Under the pieces are notes generated by a model that saw only the letters and a program-made list of their open reading frames with translations, ran no database searches and was not told the DNA's origin. A program made the translations under genes and the position numbers. A stretch of 64,000 nucleotides of DNA from JADLGL01 sp050184415 (lineage in GTDB: Bacteria; Pseudomonadota; Alphaproteobacteria; Rhizobiales; Kaistiaceae). Location of the stretch: contig JBFXAJ010000002.1 of assembly GCA_050184415.1 (NCBI GenBank), forward strand, positions 152,495-216,494, written 5' to 3'. Position 1 is the stretch's first letter. Each line of letters begins with the position of its first letter. Of the stretch, positions 60,394 through 64,000 are shown piece after piece.

Positions 60394-61968
60394 TTGACGA
60401 AATTGGAACCGCCGTCAGGCGGCCCGGTGCCTCGCAAGATTGCCGCCGCCGCAATCGATGCTCTTTCGGGAGACAAGGCCCTGCGCGATTCTGATCCGGG
60501 CTCAGCCCATGCCGACACCGACACCATCCCCACCGCCGATGACTGGCAGGCCGTCGCCGCGCAGCTCCGCAAGGACCTCGGCGAGGACGTCTATTCGTGC
60601 TGGTTCGCGAGCGTGGCGTTCGAGACTGCCGACCGGACCACGCTGCAGCTCTCGGTGCCGACGCGGTTCCTGAAGTCGTGGATCCAGTCGAACTATCGCG
60701 ACAAGCTGCTCGACCTTCTCCAGGCGGCTGGCCTCGAGACGCGCCGTGTCGAGCTCACGGTCCGGAGCGCCGTGCGCCCGAAGCCCGACCTCGTGATCGA
60801 GCCGGAGCCGAAGGCGAACGGCGCCGTTCCGGCCATCGACCGCCCCGTCCCCTCGCTGCTGCCGCACGCCAAGCCGGTGCCGGCGGCGAAGCGGGTCACG
60901 AACAGCGGTCCGCTCGGCGGCTCGCCGGTCGATCCGCGCTACACCTTCGCGAGCTTCTGCGAGAGCGCGACCAACCGGATGGCGCTCGCCGCCGCCCGCA
61001 TGGTTGCCGAGTCGGAAGGGCAGGCGCCGTTCAACCCGCTGTTCCTCCACGCCGGGGTCGGGCGCGGCAAGTCGCACCTCCTCCACGCCTGCACCGCGGC
61101 GGCACGTGACGCGCAGCCGAGCCGCAACGTGGTCTATCTGACGGCGGAGCATTTCATGTTCCGCTTCGTCGCCGCCATCAAGAATCAGTCGGGCGTCGCC
61201 TTCAAGGAGAGCCTGCGCGAGATCGACCTCCTCCTGATCGACGACGTGCAGTTCCTGCAGGGGAAGTCGGCGCAGCAGGAATTCTGCCACCTCCTCAACG
61301 TGCTCATCGACGGCGGCCGGCAGGTCGTGGTCGCGGCCGACCGGCCGCCGCTTGAGCTTGAATCGCTCGACGAGCGCGTGAGGTCGCGGCTCGGCGGCGG
61401 CGTAGCGCTCGAGATCAGCGCGCCGGAGCTCGAGCTGCGGCGGCGCATCCTCAAGACCCGCTGCGAGGCGGCGCAGGCGCTCAATCCCGGCCTCGACATC
61501 CCGGACGCCGTCCTCGAATACGTCGCGCAGACCGTAGCGACCAACGGCCGCGACCTCGAAGGCGCCCTCAACCGGCTGATCGCGCAGTGGCAGTTCACGC
61601 AGACGCCGGTGACGGTGTCGTCGGCCGAGATCACGCTCCGCGACCTCATCGGCACCCGCGAGCCGCGGCGCATCCGGATCGAGGACATCCAGAAGGCGGT
61701 GTCGCGCCACTTCAACGTCTCCCGCCCCGACCTCCTGTCGAGCCGGCGCACGCGGACCATCGTCCGGCCGCGCCAGATCGCGATGTACCTCTCGAAGGTG
61801 ATGACGCCTCGGTCCCTGCCGGAAATCGGGCGGCGGTTCGGCGGTCGCGACCACACCACCGTGCTCCACGCGGTGCGCAAGATCGAGGAGCTGATGGCGG
61901 CCGACCGGGCGCTCGGGGACGAGATCGAACTCCTCCGCAAACTGATCGAGGACCAGCCGCAAAGCTGA
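60394..61968 (+). CDS. dnaA: Chromosomal replication initiator DnaA
   Basis: This protein of about 524 residues is DnaA. Domain I includes DDWQAVAAQLRKDLGEDVYSCWF, the AAA+ domain has Walker A GVGRGKSHLLHA, Walker B LLIDDVQFLQGK, and sensor VVVAADRPP, and domain IV ends with the DNA-binding signature GGRDHTTVLHAVRKI. The Walker A differs from the usual GLGKTHL at two places (Arg and Ser), both compatible with ATP binding. The TTG at 60394 is chosen because GGAG lies 9 nt upstream; a GTG at 60376 overlaps the rhodanese stop and is the alternative. dnaN follows. Confidence 0.95.
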   Translation: MTKLEPPSGGPVPRKIAAAAIDALSGDKALRDSDPGSAHADTDTIPTADDWQAVAAQLRKDLGEDVYSCWFASVAFETADRTTLQLSVPTRFLKSWIQSNYRDKLLDLLQAAGLETRRVELTVRSAVRPKPDLVIEPEPKANGAVPAIDRPVPSLLPHAKPVPAAKRVTNSGPLGGSPVDPRYTFASFCESATNRMALAAARMVAESEGQAPFNPLFLHAGVGRGKSHLLHACTAAARDAQPSRNVVYLTAEHFMFRFVAAIKNQSGVAFKESLREIDLLLIDDVQFLQGKSAQQEFCHLLNVLIDGGRQVVVAADRPPLELESLDERVRSRLGGGVALEISAPELELRRRILKTRCEAAQALNPGLDIPDAVLEYVAQTVATNGRDLEGALNRLIAQWQFTQTPVTVSSAEITLRDLIGTREPRRIRIEDIQKAVSRHFNVSRPDLLSSRRTRTIVRPRQIAMYLSKVMTPRSLPEIGRRFGGRDHTTVLHAVRKIEELMAADRALGDEIELLRKLIEDQPQS

Positions 61969-62005
61969 GCTCCGCAAGGCGGGGAAAGCGGGCGTTCCTG
62001 CTTGC

Positions 62006-62057
62006 TTTCGGGTCCGTTCCGGGCCACGTTTCGGGTCCATTCCCTGAAGCGTGGCCC
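62006..62057 (+). promoter_or_regulatory. dnaA-dnaN spacer with direct repeat and hairpin
   Basis: TTTCGGGTCCGTTCC (62006-62020) is repeated with one change at 62029-62043. GGGCCACG (62021-62028) can pair with CGTGGCCC (62050-62057), enclosing the second copy. A TTTT run follows 6 bp later. It may modulate read-through from dnaA to dnaN. Confidence 0.45.
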
Positions 62058-62099
62058 GCTGGTTTTCCGCGGCACGCCGCCCGAGCTTCGACGATCCTC

Positions 62100-63218
62100 A
62101 TGCGAGCAACCCTGGAGCGTGCGAACCTCCTGAAGGCCCTGAGCCACGTCCATCGCGTGGTCGAGCGCCGCAACACCATCCCGATCCTGTCGAACGTGCT
62201 GCTGCGGAGCGACGGCGCGCGGCTCCGCCTGAAGGCAACCGATCTCGACCTCGAGATCGTGGAGACCATCGCTGCCGATGTCGGAAGCGGCGGCGGCACC
62301 ACCGTGCCGGCGCACATGCTCTACGACATCGTCCGCAAATTGCCCGACGGCTCGGAGGTCTCGCTCGAGACGATGACCGACGGCCGGGCGGTGACGATCC
62401 GCTCGGGCCGTTCCGAGTTCTCGCTGCAGATGCTGCCCGAAGCGGATTTTCCGGATCTCACGACCGGCGAGTTCCGGGTGTCGTTCACGCTGAAGGCGTC
62501 GGAGCTCCGCGACCTCGTCGAGCGCACGCAGTTCGCGATCTCGACCGAGGAGACGCGCTACTACCTCAACGGCATCTACCTCCACCTCGTCACCATCGGC
62601 GACAAGAAGATGCTGCGGGCCGTAGCCACCGACGGCCATCGGCTGGCCCAGGCCCAGATCGAGGCGCCGGCCGGGACCGAAGGCATGCCGGGCATCATCG
62701 TGCCGCGGAAGACCGTCGGCGAATTGCAGAAGCTGATCGACGGGCCCGATAGCGAGGTCCGGCTCGACGTCTCGGAAACCAAGATCCGGGCCACGATCGG
62801 CGAGATCGTCCTCACCTCGAAACTGATCGACGGCACCTTCCCGGACTATGTCCGCGTCATCCCCAAGGGCAACGACAAGGTGCTCAAGGTCGACCGCGGT
62901 GCCTTCGCCGAAGCCGTCGACCGGGTCTCGACGATCGCGAGCGAGCGCGGCCGTGCCGTGAAGCTGGCGCTCTCGGACAGCAAGCTGGTGCTGTCGGTCA
63001 ACAACCCCGACAGCGGCAGCGCGAGCGAGGAGCTCGGCGTCGACTTCTCCTCCGATCCGCTCGAGATCGGGTTCAACGCGAAGTACCTCCTCGACATCGG
63101 CGCGCAGCTCCGCTCCGGCACGGCGGTCTTCAGGCTCGCCGATCCCGGCTCGCCGACCCTGATCCAGGACGACGAGGACCCGGACGCGCTGTTCGTTCTC
63201 ATGCCGATGCGGGTCTGA
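62100..63218 (+). CDS. dnaN: DNA polymerase III beta sliding clamp
   Basis: This 372-residue clamp has the three repeated domains of the beta ring: MRATLERANLLKALSHVHRVVERRNTIPILSNVLL at the start, the central VATDGHRLAQAQ near 180 and a C-terminal VLMPMRV that is the family end. It holds polymerase on DNA. It follows dnaA by 131 bp. Confidence 0.97.
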   Translation: MRATLERANLLKALSHVHRVVERRNTIPILSNVLLRSDGARLRLKATDLDLEIVETIAADVGSGGGTTVPAHMLYDIVRKLPDGSEVSLETMTDGRAVTIRSGRSEFSLQMLPEADFPDLTTGEFRVSFTLKASELRDLVERTQFAISTEETRYYLNGIYLHLVTIGDKKMLRAVATDGHRLAQAQIEAPAGTEGMPGIIVPRKTVGELQKLIDGPDSEVRLDVSETKIRATIGEIVLTSKLIDGTFPDYVRVIPKGNDKVLKVDRGAFAEAVDRVSTIASERGRAVKLALSDSKLVLSVNNPDSGSASEELGVDFSSDPLEIGFNAKYLLDIGAQLRSGTAVFRLADPGSPTLIQDDEDPDALFVLMPMRV

Positions 63219-63317
63219 GGCCGCGACCGTCACCCAAATCGAGGCTGCCGACACCCCTACGAGCTTGACTCTCCGGTCCCCGAAGGAACAAATAGCGAAC
63301 GTCAAGGGAGAGAAAGC

Positions 63318-63746
63318 ATGACCGCATCCGTGATCCCGACGCTTCGCTATCGCGACGCGCGGAAAGCCATCGACGTCCTGTGCGAGGTGTTCGGCTTCGA
63401 GCGGAACCTCGTCTACGAGGACGAGGGCCTCGTGACGCATGCCGAGCTGCGGCTCGGGAACGGCATGATCATGATCGGCTCGGTGCGCGACGACAATCCG
63501 TCGGCCAACAGCCTCGGCACCAACATCGTCCAGCCCGACCAGATCGGCGGCGCCGAGACGCAGACGTCCTACCTCGTGGTGGACGACGCCGACAGCGTCC
63601 ATGCCCGCGCGCGGAAGGCGGGGTTCACGATGGTACTGGACCTCAAAGACGAGAGCTATGGCGGCCGCGGCTTCACCTGCCGCGACCATGAGGGCCGGCT
63701 GTGGAGCGTCGGCACCTACGATCCCTTCACGCAGATCGGCATCTGA
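63318..63746 (+). CDS. VOC/glyoxalase-superfamily protein (PhnB/YdcJ-like type)
   Basis: This 142-residue VOC protein has VIPTLRYRDARKAIDVLCEVFGFERNLVYEDEG at about 5-37 and VVDDADSVHARARKAG plus GGRGFTCRDHEGRLWSVGTYDP near the end. The opening RYRDA and closing DHEGRLWSVGTY are common in a widely distributed VOC subgroup of unknown substrate. GGGAGAGAAAGC precedes the ATG. It is followed by a bidirectional hairpin. Confidence 0.87.
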   Translation: MTASVIPTLRYRDARKAIDVLCEVFGFERNLVYEDEGLVTHAELRLGNGMIMIGSVRDDNPSANSLGTNIVQPDQIGGAETQTSYLVVDDADSVHARARKAGFTMVLDLKDESYGGRGFTCRDHEGRLWSVGTYDPFTQIGI

Positions 63747-63757
63747 CCCCGAAAGCA

Positions 63758-63786
63758 GAAGGGCCGCCCGATCTGGACGGCCCTTC
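63758..63786. terminator. Bidirectional terminator at the right end
   Basis: GAAGGGCCG (63758-63766) pairs with CGGCCCTTC (63778-63786) and, with one wobble, three further inner pairs leave a 5-nt loop. On the minus strand it is followed by TGCTTT. It ends the VOC gene from the left and the small minus-strand transcript from the right. Confidence 0.75.
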
Positions 63787-63854
63787 CATTGTCTGTCTTG
63801 CCGCAAGCGGCCGTCAGACGATCGCAGTCAGGGCAAAGCGCCCGTTGCGATCGG

Positions 63855-63926
63855 CTAGGCCCGGACCTCGACAGAGGCGAGAGTCCAGGTCACCGCAGCC
63901 GCGGACGGCTTAAGACAATGAGTCAC
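63855..63926 (-). CDS. Candidate 23-residue microprotein with extended Shine-Dalgarno
   Basis: On the minus strand GAAAGGAGGTGATCCA (63942-63927) is a near-complete complement of the 16S rRNA 3' end and is followed directly by GTG at 63926. The frame reads MTHCLKPSAAAVTWTLASVE and three more residues to a TAG. A promoter TTGCGC-N17-CATACT lies at 63990-63962 and the terminator at 63786-63758, so a transcript of about 200 nt with only this short frame is predicted. Between the stop and the terminator, CGATCGCA pairs with TGCGATCG. No homologue is known to me. It could be a microprotein gene, a leader peptide, or a small RNA with a decoy frame. Confidence 0.5.
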   Translation of the reverse strand: MTHCLKPSAAAVTWTLASVEVRA

Positions 63927-63961
63927 TGGATCACCTCCTTTCGTTTGTTGATGGGACGCAA

Positions 63962-63990
63962 AGTATGGGGTCGCTTCGGCACCTGCGCAA
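63962..63990 (-). promoter_or_regulatory. Candidate promoter of the small minus-strand transcript
   Basis: Minus-strand TTGCGC (63990-63985), 17-nt spacer and CATACT (63967-63962). Predicted start near 63955, about 30 nt before the GTG. Confidence 0.5.
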
Positions 63991-64000
63991 GGGCGTCCTG

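Noticed and set aside
61185..63806. Long minus-strand open frame opposite dnaA and dnaN.
   Set aside because: It runs across two certain genes on the other strand and has no recognisable domain; codon shadow.
63927..63945. A plus-strand match to the 3' end of 16S rRNA (CTGGATCACCTCCTTTCG).
   Set aside because: No other 16S sequence precedes it. The same bases read on the minus strand are a perfect Shine-Dalgarno followed by a start codon, which is the simpler explanation.

Overview
The window is a stretch of high-GC alphaproteobacterial chromosome, most likely Hyphomicrobiales (Rhizobiales). The supports are a PhyR/NepR/EcfG general stress response locus, ALAS-type hemA, the order ffs-dnaX-ybaB-recR, a cycM-like cytochrome beside pheA, the ubiE-ubiB-coaBC-dut block beside mutM, and rpsT followed by dnaA-dnaN. 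The species cannot be named from sequence alone. No tRNA, rRNA, IS element, prophage or CRISPR array was recognised.

Regions. 1-9.8 kb: a general stress response island with one EcfG sigma factor, two NepR-type anti-sigma factors, two PhyR regulators, two HWE/HisKA_2-class kinases and a single-domain receiver. Its apparent targets include two CsbD-like proteins and a secreted SH3/beta-gamma-crystallin protein. Four matches to the EcfG promoter GGAAC-N16/17-CGTT precede nepR-ecfG, both csbD genes and the SH3 gene. 9.9-15.5 kb: hemA, mscL, a YjbQ protein, and the ligase-associated repair pair Lhr-type helicase plus PdeM. 15.5-19.1 kb: two Pro-Ala-rich multidomain c-type cytochromes, one with four heme sites. 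19.3-26.4 kb: pheA, an acyl-activating enzyme, SRP RNA, dnaX-ybaB-recR and a YjbR-type gene broken by one stop codon.

26.3-34.8 kb: accessory genes. These are two orphan periplasmic binding proteins, a phosphoglucomutase/phosphomannomutase, an orphan Flp-like pilin with CpaA peptidase, a truncated cyclase remnant coupled to an M17 aminopeptidase, and a RES/Xre toxin-antitoxin pair. 34.8-39.7 kb: an assimilatory sulfate reduction operon (cysG, DUF2849, sulfite reductase, APS-reductase-type cysH, DUF934). 40-48 kb: a PAN-domain alpha-2-macroglobulin and penicillin-binding protein 1C, separated by a cluster of palindromic intergenic repeats. 48-54 kb: csaA, fmt, def, rmuC, a short AraC regulator with a VOC protein, and cysK. 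54-59 kb: dut, coaBC, ubiB, ubiE and mutM. 59-64 kb: rpsT with an attenuator-like leader, a rhodanese, dnaA, dnaN, a VOC protein and a possible 23-residue microprotein with an extended Shine-Dalgarno at the right edge.

Working together: phosphorylated PhyR would titrate NepR and release EcfG, which would then fire the four predicted promoters. CysG supplies siroheme to the sulfite reductase, and CysK further along consumes the sulfide. The macroglobulin and PBP1C are a known envelope defence/repair pairing. The most unusual items are the fused tetraheme cytochrome, the stress-driven crystallin-domain protein, the rpsT leader and the terminal microprotein transcript.
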